This document shows, in pieces, positions 25,738-34,179 of a stretch of DNA of 64,000 bases. The notes under the pieces are model-generated. The model did no database searches, was not told the DNA's origin, and saw only the letters and a program-made list of their open reading frames with translations. Position numbers and translations under genes: made by a program. This stretch comes from Pseudomonadota bacterium. GTDB taxonomy: Bacteria; Desulfobacterota; Binatia; Binatales; Binataceae. The stretch spans positions 37,644-101,643 of the forward strand of contig JAJPJA010000059.1 of the NCBI GenBank assembly GCA_021324455.1, written 5' to 3'. Every line of letters begins with the position of its first letter. The stretch's first letter is position 1.

Positions 25738-27068
25738 GCCTGCCAATCTTTTCCTCCCGCACCCCCGCCTTCAAGAACTGGTTGAAGGAGCTGCTGGCGC
25801 ATCGCAGCGCTCTGGGCGACGGCGTGGAGGGCGCGGTCGCGTCGATCATCGAGGCGGTGCGCGAACGCGGCGACCAGGGCCTGATCGAGTTGACCGAGCG
25901 CTACGACCGGGCGCGGCTGACCAAAGCCACGCTGCGAGTGCGTCCGCGCGAAATCGCGCAGGCGCTGGCAACCCTTGCCTCCGACGAGCGCCGCGCGCTG
26001 GAGACCGCCGCCCGCCGCATCCGCCAGTTCCATCGCTATACGCTGGAGAAGCCGTTCAGCTTCAGGGATCAGTTCGGGATGCTGCTGGGGCAGTCGGTGC
26101 GGCCGCTGACCCGGGTGGGAGTCTACGTGCCCGGAGGCGCCGCGGCGTATCCGTCCACCGTGCTGATGAACGCGATTCCCGCGCGCGTGGCCGGGGTCAA
26201 GGAGATCGTGATGGTCTGTCCGGCGGGCGGCGACAGTCATCCCAAAGTCGTGCTGGCGGCGGCGGCGATTGCCGAAATCGACGAGGTGTATCGAATCGGC
26301 GGCGCGCAGGCGATTGCCGCGCTGGCCTACGGCACCGAAAGCATCAGGCGGGTGGATAAAATCGTCGGCCCCGGCAACGCCTTCGTGCAGACCGCCAAGC
26401 GCATGGTGTACGGCGCCGTGGACATCGATAAGACCGCCGGTCCCAGCGAAGTTCTGATCATCGCCGACGACCGCGCCAATCCCGCATGGGTCGCGGCCGA
26501 TCTCATCGCGCAGGCCGAGCACGGGTCGGGCGGCGAATCGGCGATTGTCCTGACTACCTCACGCGCGACCGCGATGAAGGTGGTCCAGGCGCTGGAAGAC
26601 GCGCTGCTCGACCTGCCGCGCGCCGACGCGGTCAGGCCGGTGCTGGATCGGCGCGGCGCCGTGGTGCTGGTGCGAAGCCTGGCCGAGGCCTGTGAGATCG
26701 CCAATCAGATCGCGCCCGAGCATCTGGAGATCGAAGTGCGCCGTCCGCAGGCGCTGCTGAAATCGATCAGTGCCGCCGGGGCGGTATTCATCGGCGGGCT
26801 CAGTCCCGCGCCGCTGGGCGATTACGTCGCCGGTCCCAATCATATCCTGCCCACCGGCGGCAGTGCCCGCTTTGCCTCGCCGCTGGGGGCGTACGATTTC
26901 GTCAAGCGAACCAGTATAATTCAGGCGACGCCGCGGGCGGTTGCGAGCCTGGGCCCGATCGTCGCGCGGTTGGCGCGGATGGAAGGGTTCGAGGGGCATG
27001 CGCGCGCAATCGAACGCCGCCTGGACAAACCGGCGTCAAAGCGGAGGATTCGGCGCGATGGGCGCTAA
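25734..27068 (+). CDS. hisD: Histidinol dehydrogenase
   Basis: 444 residues, typical for HisD. Conserved pieces are VGVYVPGGAAAYPSTVLMNAIPA (nucleotide site; GVYVPGG core), GPGNAFVQTAKRMVYG, AGPSEVLIIADD, QAEHGSGGESAI and APEHLEI, which include zinc ligands and the catalytic glutamate-histidine pair. It oxidises L-histidinol to L-histidine with two NAD+, the last steps of histidine biosynthesis. It is coupled to murA by a 4-base overlap and overlaps hisB by 11 bases. Confidence 0.97.
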   Translation: MSLPIFSSRTPAFKNWLKELLAHRSALGDGVEGAVASIIEAVRERGDQGLIELTERYDRARLTKATLRVRPREIAQALATLASDERRALETAARRIRQFHRYTLEKPFSFRDQFGMLLGQSVRPLTRVGVYVPGGAAAYPSTVLMNAIPARVAGVKEIVMVCPAGGDSHPKVVLAAAAIAEIDEVYRIGGAQAIAALAYGTESIRRVDKIVGPGNAFVQTAKRMVYGAVDIDKTAGPSEVLIIADDRANPAWVAADLIAQAEHGSGGESAIVLTTSRATAMKVVQALEDALLDLPRADAVRPVLDRRGAVVLVRSLAEACEIANQIAPEHLEIEVRRPQALLKSISAAGAVFIGGLSPAPLGDYVAGPNHILPTGGSARFASPLGAYDFVKRTSIIQATPRAVASLGPIVARLARMEGFEGHARAIERRLDKPASKRRIRRDGR

Positions 27069-27720
27069 AGGAAATGCCACGGACGGTGCGGAGATTGTCG
27101 CCGCGGGCCATGACGGCGCGGTTCAACTGGTCAACCGGCGCGCCGCGATCGAGCGCAAAACCCGCGAGACCCGCATCAAGGTCGAGCTTGCGCTCGACGG
27201 CGGCGGCCGCGCGCAGATTGCGACCGGAGTGCCCTTCCTCGACCATATGCTCGACAGTTTCGCCCGCCACGGATTCTTCGATCTCAAGGTACAGGCCAAC
27301 GGCGATATCGAAATCGACGACCATCATACGGTCGAGGACGTGGGTATCGTGATCGGGCGTGCGTTCAATCAGGCGTTGGGCGATCGCGCCGGTATCAAAC
27401 GTTTCGGCAGCGCGATGGTGCCGCTGGACGAGGCCTTGTGCACCGCGGTCGTGGACCTCAGCGGGCGCTCGTATCTGGCCTACAACGTCAGGATCAAGCA
27501 GGAACGGGTGGGCAAATTCCAGACCGAGCTGGTGCATGATTTCCTCAAGGCGCTGAGCGATGAGGCAAAGATGAACCTCCACGTCATCATGCACAGCGGC
27601 CGCAACGCGCATCACATGATCGAGACCATTTTCAAATCGCTGGCCAAAGCGATGGATCAGGCGGTGACGCTGGAACCCCGCCTTCAGGGTGTGCTGTCGA
27701 CCAAGGGGACGCTTTCCTGA
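27058..27720 (+). CDS. hisB: Imidazoleglycerol-phosphate dehydratase
   Basis: 220 residues from the ATG at 27058, preceded by GGAGG ten bases earlier; the frame opens further upstream inside hisD. The dimetal-site blocks FLDHMLDSFARHGFF, DDHHTVEDVGI and HSGRNAHHMIE are intact, along with PLDEALCTAVVDLSGR. It is the monofunctional form, dehydrating IGP to imidazole acetol-phosphate. An N-terminal extension of ~20 residues (MGAKGNATDGAEIVAAG) is longer than usual. The normal next gene, hisH, is missing before hisA. Confidence 0.96.
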   Translation: MGAKGNATDGAEIVAAGHDGAVQLVNRRAAIERKTRETRIKVELALDGGGRAQIATGVPFLDHMLDSFARHGFFDLKVQANGDIEIDDHHTVEDVGIVIGRAFNQALGDRAGIKRFGSAMVPLDEALCTAVVDLSGRSYLAYNVRIKQERVGKFQTELVHDFLKALSDEAKMNLHVIMHSGRNAHHMIETIFKSLAKAMDQAVTLEPRLQGVLSTKGTLS

Positions 27721-27784
27721 TGCCGTCGAGTCATCCGTGTTTTTCCGCCGCCGCGGTTAAAGACCGGACCGAGCAGGCGCGTCG

Positions 27785-28537
27785 ATGGCATTAGCGGCAT
27801 CTCCCTTCGATCGGTTTCAGCTCATCCCCGCGATCGATCTGAAACAGGGCAGGGTGGTGCGCCTGCTGCGCGGCGATATGAATCAGGCAACCGTCTATGG
27901 CGACGACCCGGCCGCGGTTGCGCGCGGATTCGAAGAGGCCGGCGCGCGCATGATCCATGTCGTCGACCTGGACGGCGCCGTCACGGGCGCGCCGCGCAAC
28001 CTTGACGCCGTGCGGGCAATCCGCCAGGCCACCCGCTGCGCCATCGACGTCAGCGGCGGCATCCGCAGCGCCGCCGCGGCCAGAGAAATATTCGGCGCCG
28101 GCGCCGATCGCATCGCCCTGGGCTCGGTTGCTTTTATGGACCAGCCGCTGCTGTTCGAATTGTGCCGGATGTATCCGGGGCGGGTGTTCGGATCGCTTGA
28201 CGTGCGCGGCGGCAAGCTCGCGATCAAGGGATGGGTCGAGACCAGCCCGCTTGAGATTGGCGAGGCGGCGGCATTGTTCAGACGCGCCGGTGTGGCTGCG
28301 ATTATCTACACCGATATTGCGCGCGACGGGACCACGGCGGGGGTCGATTCCGATCAAGCCGCACGGATGGCGCAGGAAAGCGGGGTTCCGATCATCGCGT
28401 CGGGCGGAATCGCGGCGCTGGAGGACATCAGGAATCTGCGCGTCCGGTTCAACGACGGCGTCGTGGGGGCGATCGCCGGCCGCGCTCTGTACGAGGGCCG
28501 CTTCACGCTGGCGCAAGCTCTTGGAGCCGCCCGATAG
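27785..28537 (+). CDS. hisA: Phosphoribosyl-ProFAR isomerase
   Basis: 250 residues, a (beta/alpha)8 barrel with two phosphate sites. LIPAIDLKQGRVVRLLRGD carries the catalytic aspartate, VVDLDGA and DVSGGIR follow, and YTDIARDGTTAGVD carries the second aspartate; SGGIAALEDI is the second phosphate site. The KGW at IKGWVETS is typical of HisA rather than HisF. It isomerises ProFAR to PRFAR in histidine biosynthesis. It follows hisB after 64 bases; hisH and hisF are not nearby, so the pathway is split. An OPT transporter follows. Confidence 0.94.
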   Translation: MALAASPFDRFQLIPAIDLKQGRVVRLLRGDMNQATVYGDDPAAVARGFEEAGARMIHVVDLDGAVTGAPRNLDAVRAIRQATRCAIDVSGGIRSAAAAREIFGAGADRIALGSVAFMDQPLLFELCRMYPGRVFGSLDVRGGKLAIKGWVETSPLEIGEAAALFRRAGVAAIIYTDIARDGTTAGVDSDQAARMAQESGVPIIASGGIAALEDIRNLRVRFNDGVVGAIAGRALYEGRFTLAQALGAAR

Positions 28538-28577
28538 GCCGCGGGCGCAGGGTTGGGCGGGGCGGCCGTCCCAAACT

Positions 28578-30341
28578 TTGACTGCGGCCGCGGCGCCGCG
28601 CGAATTTACCGCGCGCGCACTGGTGGTCGGCCTGCTGCTCGCCATAATTCTGGGCGCGGCCAATGCCTACCTGGGGCTCTACGCCGGGATGACGGTGTCG
28701 GCCAGCATTCCCGCCGCGGTAATCTCGATGGCGCTGCTGCGGGTTCTGGGCGGCGCCACCGAGCTGGAGAACAACGTCGTCCAGACCGTCGCGTCGGCGG
28801 GCGAGGCGGTCGCCGCCGGCGCCATCTTTACGTTTCCGGCGCTGGTGATACTCGGGCGCGGCGCGGATCTCACCTATCGCGACGTCACTTTGCTGTGCGC
28901 GGCCGGCGGCGCGCTCGGCAGCCTGCTGATCATCGTGTTGCGCCGCGCCTACATCGTGGAGGAGCGCCTTCCATATCCCGAAGGCAAGGCCTGCGCGCAG
29001 GTCATCCGCAGCGGCGAGGGCGGCGCGGGGGCGCGGCCGCTGGCTGCGGGCGGTGTTGTTGCGGCGCTGATCAAGCTGGGGCAGGGCGTCGGCGGCCTTC
29101 TCCCCGACGCGATCGGCGGCGCCCGCTGGATGGGACGCGCGGCGATCGCGGGCTCGCTGGACCTGTCCGCGGCGCTGCTGGGAATCGGCTATATCGTGGG
29201 CATCCGCATTGCCGCGATGGTGCTGGCGGGCGGCGCGATTGCCTGGCTGATCGCGTTACCGATTCTCAGCCTGACGCATCCCGAACTGCATCATCTGCCG
29301 GCGGGCAAAGCCGCGGCGCAAATCTGGAATACGCAGATCAGGTTCATGGGCGTGGGCGCGATGCTGGTGGGCGGATTGACCACGCTGTGGCGGATGCGCG
29401 GTCCCATCGTCAGGGCGCTGGCGGAAACCTGGCGCGCCGCCGGCGCCGCCGGCTCCGCATCCTCGCGCGAAGAAACCGATATTCCCGCCGCGCAAATCGT
29501 GATTGCGGTTGGCGCCTGTGTCGCCGTGATGTTCATGCTCTACGCCCGTATCTCCGGCAGCTGGAGGATGGCCCTGGCGCTGGCGCTGGCGCTCGCGGTG
29601 ATCGGCTTTTTCGCCACCGCTGTGGCCGGGTATCTCACCGGTCTGGTCGGGGCGTCGAACAATCCGGTCTCCGGTGTGACGCTGATCGTACTGCTCATTC
29701 TGGCTCTGATACTGAAGTTCGCCGGCGTGGGCATCGCCGTAGGTCCGCGGCTGGCGATTCTGGCCGGCGCCGTGGTGTGCGTGGCCGCCGCGATGGCGGG
29801 GGATTCGCTGCATGATCTCGCCACCGGCTATCATTTGGGGGCCACCCCGCGCGCGCTCGAATACGGGGTCCTGATCGGCGCATTGGTTTCGGCGCTGGTA
29901 GTGGCGCCGATTTTGAAGGTGCTGGTGGCCAGTTACGGTATCGCCGGGATGCCGCATGCGCCGGCCGGCGCGCTCCCCGCACCGCAGGCCTTCCTGATGG
30001 CGCAGGTGGTGCGCGGAGTGTTCGTCGGAATACTGCCGTGGACGATGGTCGCCGTCGGCGCCGTGATGGCTCTGATCCTGCACCTGATCGACACGCGCCT
30101 GGAACGCGGCGGCCGATGGCGTACGCCGCCGATGCCGCTGGCGATCGGTTTGTATCTGCCGCTGGGTCTGAGCGCTGCGATTGCGATCGGGGCATTGATG
30201 CGATCGCTATTGGGAGAAGAACAAAGCTCCGAGGCCGGCAGCGGATTGCTGTTCTCGGCCGGCCTGGTTGCGGGCGAAGCGCTGACCGGAATCGCGATCG
30301 CGGCTTTGGTCACGGCCGGGGTGAAGCTTCCGGTCTTCTGA
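28578..30341 (+). CDS. OPT-family transporter
   Basis: 587 residues from a TTG at 28578, chosen because the next residues lead into the canonical OPT start REFTARALVVGLLLAIILGAANAYLGLYAGMTVSASIPAA (short pieces quoted: AANAYLGLYAGMTVSAS); no ATG exists between the hisA stop and this block. About 15 hydrophobic segments follow, with ENNVVQTVASAGEAVAAGAIFTFPAL and LTGLVGASNNPVSGVT as characteristic loops. Bacterial OPT members import oligopeptides or metal-chelate complexes by proton symport. It lies 40 bases after hisA, probably in the same transcript, though no functional link is evident. The start codon is uncertain. Confidence 0.88.
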   Translation: MTAAAAPREFTARALVVGLLLAIILGAANAYLGLYAGMTVSASIPAAVISMALLRVLGGATELENNVVQTVASAGEAVAAGAIFTFPALVILGRGADLTYRDVTLLCAAGGALGSLLIIVLRRAYIVEERLPYPEGKACAQVIRSGEGGAGARPLAAGGVVAALIKLGQGVGGLLPDAIGGARWMGRAAIAGSLDLSAALLGIGYIVGIRIAAMVLAGGAIAWLIALPILSLTHPELHHLPAGKAAAQIWNTQIRFMGVGAMLVGGLTTLWRMRGPIVRALAETWRAAGAAGSASSREETDIPAAQIVIAVGACVAVMFMLYARISGSWRMALALALALAVIGFFATAVAGYLTGLVGASNNPVSGVTLIVLLILALILKFAGVGIAVGPRLAILAGAVVCVAAAMAGDSLHDLATGYHLGATPRALEYGVLIGALVSALVVAPILKVLVASYGIAGMPHAPAGALPAPQAFLMAQVVRGVFVGILPWTMVAVGAVMALILHLIDTRLERGGRWRTPPMPLAIGLYLPLGLSAAIAIGALMRSLLGEEQSSEAGSGLLFSAGLVAGEALTGIAIAALVTAGVKLPVF

Positions 30342-30385
30342 ATCGGAGCGTTGCGGATCCGCGCCATTTGCGCCGCGCCCCGAGG

Positions 30386-30414
30386 GTGTCACACAAATCA
30401 GAATCTGCTATATC
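30386..30414 (+). promoter_or_regulatory. Candidate promoter giving a near-leaderless transcript
   Basis: A -35 box GTGTCA (30386-30391), a 17-base spacer and a -10 box TATATC (30409-30414) end seven bases before the ATG at 30422 of the acyl-CoA synthetase. Transcription would begin at about 30421, leaving almost no 5' leader. No Shine-Dalgarno is seen before this ATG, which agrees. Confidence 0.5.
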
Positions 30415-30421
30415 GGCTCGC

Positions 30422-32590
30422 ATGGATACAGCAGCTACCGACCGCATCATTGAGGCGGCGCGCGCGGAAAATCGCACTGCCCTTTCGGAAATCGAATCCA
30501 AGCAACTGCTCGAAGCCTGCGGAATCGCCACCGCGATGCCGCGGCGGGCAGCCTCCGCCACCCAGGCCGGCGTCATCGCCAAACAGATCGGCTTTCCGGT
30601 CGCGCTCAAGGTTCTCTCGCCCGATGTCACGCACAAGACCGAGGTGGGCGGCGTCGAGCTGGGGCTCAACTCGCAAACCCAGGTGGAAGCCGCGTTCAAG
30701 CGGATCAAAGCCAATCTCGCCGCCAAAGCTCCCTCCGCCCGCTTTGAAGGCGCGGCGGTGCAGGCGATGGCCAAACCGGGCGTCGAGATGCTGGCCGGCA
30801 TCAACTACGATCCGGCCTTCGGCGCGATGCTGGTGGCGGGGCTCGGCGGCGTGCTGGTCGAGGTGCTCAAGGACGTCGTGATGCGGCCGGCGCCGATCGA
30901 CGCCCGAACCGGCCGCGAAATGATCGATGAGCTCAAGGGCGCCGCTATTTTGCGCGGCGTGCGCGGAGCGCCGCCGGCCGACGTTGAGGCGTTCGTCGAT
31001 CTGCTGGTCAAGCTGAGCCAGCTTGCGGCCGCGCATCCGGATATCCGCGAGATGGATCTGAACCCGGTCATCGTCTATCCGCGGGGTCTGATTGCGGCCG
31101 ACGCCCGCGTGGCGCTCAATGGCCCCTCCGAGGCCAACGCCCCGGCACGGAACGGGGATCGCGCGGTGGCGCGCCGGCGCAATTTGGAGCAGGCGATCGC
31201 GCCGCGCACCATTGTCGTGATCGGCGACAAGAAAGCCGGCGGATACATCTGGCTGCGCGCCCAATCCAATTTCAAGGGCAAACTGTATTCAGTTCAGATC
31301 GATCCCAACGAAATCCCCAATATCGAGAACATGGGGATCACCAATTACCTCAACCTCTCCGAAGTGCCGGGCCCGATCGATCTGGCGATCACCGCGGTGC
31401 CGCGCCAGGTCGCCCCCATCATTCTCAAGAACTGTCTCGATACGGGAGTGCGCGGCGTGCAGTTCTTCACTTCCGGCTTTTCCGAAACCGGCGAGGAGCT
31501 GGGAATCAAGCTGGAGAAGCAGCTCAAGGCGATGGCGGAGGAATCGGAAATCGCGCTGGTCGGTCCCAACTGCATGGGGCTGTACAATCCCGCCGTGGGC
31601 GTATGCAACTTCCCGGGGCAGCCCACCGGCGAGGCGGGCGACGTCTGTTTTATCTCGCAAAGCGGCACCCACATGGTGAACATGGCCTTCCAGGGGCCGA
31701 TGCGCGGGATCAGGATCAACAAGGGCGCGTCGATCGGCAACGCGATCGTGCTCAATCCCGCCGATTACCTCGACATGATGGCGGAGGACCCGGGTACGCG
31801 GGTGGTCGGAATGTACGTCGAAGGTATTCGCGACGGGCGGCGCTTTCTGGAGGTACTCAAGCGCACCACGGCAAGGATTCCGGTGGTGATCTGGAAAGGC
31901 GGGGTGACGGAAGCCGGCGCGCGCGCGACCTTCTCGCATACCGCGTCGCTGGCGACTCCGTCCGCGGTGTGGAAAGCGGTCGTCAAGGCGGGCGGCGCGG
32001 TGGAAGTCCGCTCATGGGATGCGCTGCTCGACGCGATGGCGATGTTCTCGCGCAGCCTGCCGATCAAGGGGCGGCGCGTCGGACTGGTGGCGATGACCGG
32101 CGGCCAGTCGGTGTTCATCACCGACACCTTCGCCGCCGCCGGGATGGAAGTGCCGGCGCTGTCGCAGGCCTCCTACGACGAGTTCAAGACCTTCTTCAAC
32201 ACAATCGGCGGCAGCTATCGCAATCCGCTCGACGCCGCCGGCACCATCATGGGACCGCAGGAGGGCAACCTCGTGCGCATCCTCAATATCCTCGACCGCG
32301 ACCCGATGCTGGATCTGATCGTGCTGGAAATCGGCACCGGCACCGCGGCCGCGCGCTGGGCCAATCACGAAAACGATTTGATCTCGATGCTGGACAAGCT
32401 GGCCGAGTTCAACCAGCGCACCAGCAAACCGTTCTCTCTGATCATGCATCACGCGCATATCGAGGACATGGTGGCGAAGGCGAGGAAGATGGCGGTGGAG
32501 CGCGGAATGCTGGTATTCGAAAGCTTTGAGCGCGCCGCCCAGACCCTCAGCCTCGGCGCGGAGTACTGGTCGATGCGTCAGGCGCATTAG
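30422..32590 (+). CDS. ADP-forming acyl-CoA synthetase (ATP-grasp plus CoA-binding fusion)
   Basis: 722 residues from the ATG at 30422. The N-terminal ~235 residues are the ATP-grasp half (SEIESKQLLEACGI, and DVTHKTEVGGVELG with His71, the beta-side histidine of acetyl-CoA synthetases). The CoA-binding and ligase half follows: IVVIGDKKAGG, ALVGPNCMGLYNP, ISQSGTHMVN, and the phosphohistidine region RATFSHTASLAT (His506). The domain order (beta first, alpha second) is swapped relative to the common fused form. It interconverts an acid plus CoA plus ATP and acyl-CoA plus ADP and phosphate, in either direction. The substrate is unknown. It stands alone behind its own promoter. Confidence 0.9.
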   Translation: MDTAATDRIIEAARAENRTALSEIESKQLLEACGIATAMPRRAASATQAGVIAKQIGFPVALKVLSPDVTHKTEVGGVELGLNSQTQVEAAFKRIKANLAAKAPSARFEGAAVQAMAKPGVEMLAGINYDPAFGAMLVAGLGGVLVEVLKDVVMRPAPIDARTGREMIDELKGAAILRGVRGAPPADVEAFVDLLVKLSQLAAAHPDIREMDLNPVIVYPRGLIAADARVALNGPSEANAPARNGDRAVARRRNLEQAIAPRTIVVIGDKKAGGYIWLRAQSNFKGKLYSVQIDPNEIPNIENMGITNYLNLSEVPGPIDLAITAVPRQVAPIILKNCLDTGVRGVQFFTSGFSETGEELGIKLEKQLKAMAEESEIALVGPNCMGLYNPAVGVCNFPGQPTGEAGDVCFISQSGTHMVNMAFQGPMRGIRINKGASIGNAIVLNPADYLDMMAEDPGTRVVGMYVEGIRDGRRFLEVLKRTTARIPVVIWKGGVTEAGARATFSHTASLATPSAVWKAVVKAGGAVEVRSWDALLDAMAMFSRSLPIKGRRVGLVAMTGGQSVFITDTFAAAGMEVPALSQASYDEFKTFFNTIGGSYRNPLDAAGTIMGPQEGNLVRILNILDRDPMLDLIVLEIGTGTAAARWANHENDLISMLDKLAEFNQRTSKPFSLIMHHAHIEDMVAKARKMAVERGMLVFESFERAAQTLSLGAEYWSMRQAH

Positions 32591-32677
32591 TCCCCCTCGC
32601 TCACGGCTCCAATGCAGGACAAGGAGAGCCTGAAGCGATGCGGTTCATGATGAAAGTTCCGCTGCCGCTGGCGAATG

Positions 32678-34093
32678 CTACTGCGGTGCGGGCACAATCG
32701 CGAGCGTCGGATGCGCGGGCAGACCGGCCAGCACCGCCAGCCGGCTGCCGTCGGGCGCCCAGCTCTCCAGCATGGCGCCCATCTTGCCGGTGCCGAGAAC
32801 ACCGCCGTTGCGCGCGACCGCCGCGATCCACAGCAGGACCGTGAACGCGCCTTTCGGATTGGGTGTCTGAAAGCTCGCCGCCAGCATCCCCTTGATGGGC
32901 GAGTAGCTCAGATGCGCATGCAGGAGTTGGGCGGCGGTGCTGGTAAACCCGGTGGGCACGATATTGACCTGTGAGCGCGCCGGATCGATCCAGGCGATTT
33001 CGGCCGGCCACAACGCGCCGGGATTCGCGGCAATCGCCGCCACGTTCATCCGCTGGCTTCCCAGTACCGCTATCTGGCGGCCGATATATGACGCGGCTGC
33101 CGCCGGCGAGGCCAGCAGGCGCGCCTGGTGCGAGGCGAGCGTGTATTCCATCACGCCGATGTGCGCCGGATCGGGCGATCGCGCCGGCGTCGCGGTGAAC
33201 AGAAAACTGCGCGACTCCGCCTGCCAGTCGATGAAAGCGACCGGAGCGATCGCGGGCAGATCGATCGCCGTGCACGCGTTCCTGGCGCGGTCGATCAAGG
33301 TCCACTTCCCCCGCTCCTCGCCCTGCGCCACGGCGTACCTGGCGTCCGGGCTCCAGATAAGCGTCCACGGATCGATGTCTGCCAGGCAGTCCAGGGCGAG
33401 GCTCTGAGGTTGCTGCTCCCTTGCGGACTGCACGATATCCACGATGTGCTTTGGCTGCGGCGCGGCCGCGGGCGTGTGTTGTGTCTGAATGACTATCGGC
33501 AGTTGTGCCGGCGCCGGCGCGGCTGGTATCACCCGGGCTCCGACGGCCAAGGTATCGCCGCCCAGCCATGCGACGCCCGCTTTGTCGCACGCGCCGTCGA
33601 TGGCGGCAATCAGAGAAGCGGGGGTGTCACGCTGCGTATCGCGAGTCCAGATCTGAAGCTTGTCGCCGGCCGCGGCGGCTATGGCCAGGCGTTTTCCGTC
33701 GCGGCTGAGCGCCATGTCGAGAATCGCCGCGCCGCGCACGGTTGAGGTGTCGGCGATCACGCGCGAGCGATTGAAACGATCGGCGTACCAGGCCATCAGC
33801 GCGATGCCGCCATGGAGGGTTCCCGGCAATGCGACCATTTGGGGTCCCAGCCACAGGGGCGCCCACAGGCCGGCCGGTCTGAAGCCTTTATCGATGCCGA
33901 TGCTGGCGGCGAGCCGGACATTGCGCGCGGGCGCGAAAGGAACATCGGGTATTTCAGGGGCGGGCGGCGGCTTGGGCGGGGTCTGGCCGGTTGCGGGCGG
34001 AATGCTCAGCCAGTAGTTGTTGGTAATCTGCGCCGCCGCCGACAGCGCCGTCAGGCAGACTATCGCGGCCGCGGCCAAAACGGACCTCGCCAT
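32678..34093 (-). CDS. Secreted protein with beta-propeller-like repeats, function unknown
   Basis: 471 residues with an N-terminal signal peptide (VLAAAAIVCLTALSAAAQ, cleavage near residue 21), then a proline-rich linker PPKPPPAPEIPDVPFAP. Repeats such as ILDMALSRDGKRLAIAAA, LIWSPDARYAVAQ and ESWAPDGSRLAVLA look like WD40/TolB-type blades, suggesting a propeller of several blades. No catalytic motif is visible. Probably periplasmic or outer-membrane-associated. It converges with the acyl-CoA synthetase gene and diverges from sppA. TolB-like or PQQ-like names would be speculative. Confidence 0.75.
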   Translation of the reverse strand: MARSVLAAAAIVCLTALSAAAQITNNYWLSIPPATGQTPPKPPPAPEIPDVPFAPARNVRLAASIGIDKGFRPAGLWAPLWLGPQMVALPGTLHGGIALMAWYADRFNRSRVIADTSTVRGAAILDMALSRDGKRLAIAAAAGDKLQIWTRDTQRDTPASLIAAIDGACDKAGVAWLGGDTLAVGARVIPAAPAPAQLPIVIQTQHTPAAAPQPKHIVDIVQSAREQQPQSLALDCLADIDPWTLIWSPDARYAVAQGEERGKWTLIDRARNACTAIDLPAIAPVAFIDWQAESRSFLFTATPARSPDPAHIGVMEYTLASHQARLLASPAAAASYIGRQIAVLGSQRMNVAAIAANPGALWPAEIAWIDPARSQVNIVPTGFTSTAAQLLHAHLSYSPIKGMLAASFQTPNPKGAFTVLLWIAAVARNGGVLGTGKMGAMLESWAPDGSRLAVLAGLPAHPTLAIVPAPQ

Positions 34094-34179
34094 GCAAAGA
34101 GGCTAATCCAAACCAAAGTGCCGGAAAACTTCCCAATCGGGAATCCGACCGGCCCTGATAATATCGGAGTTAAAGCATA

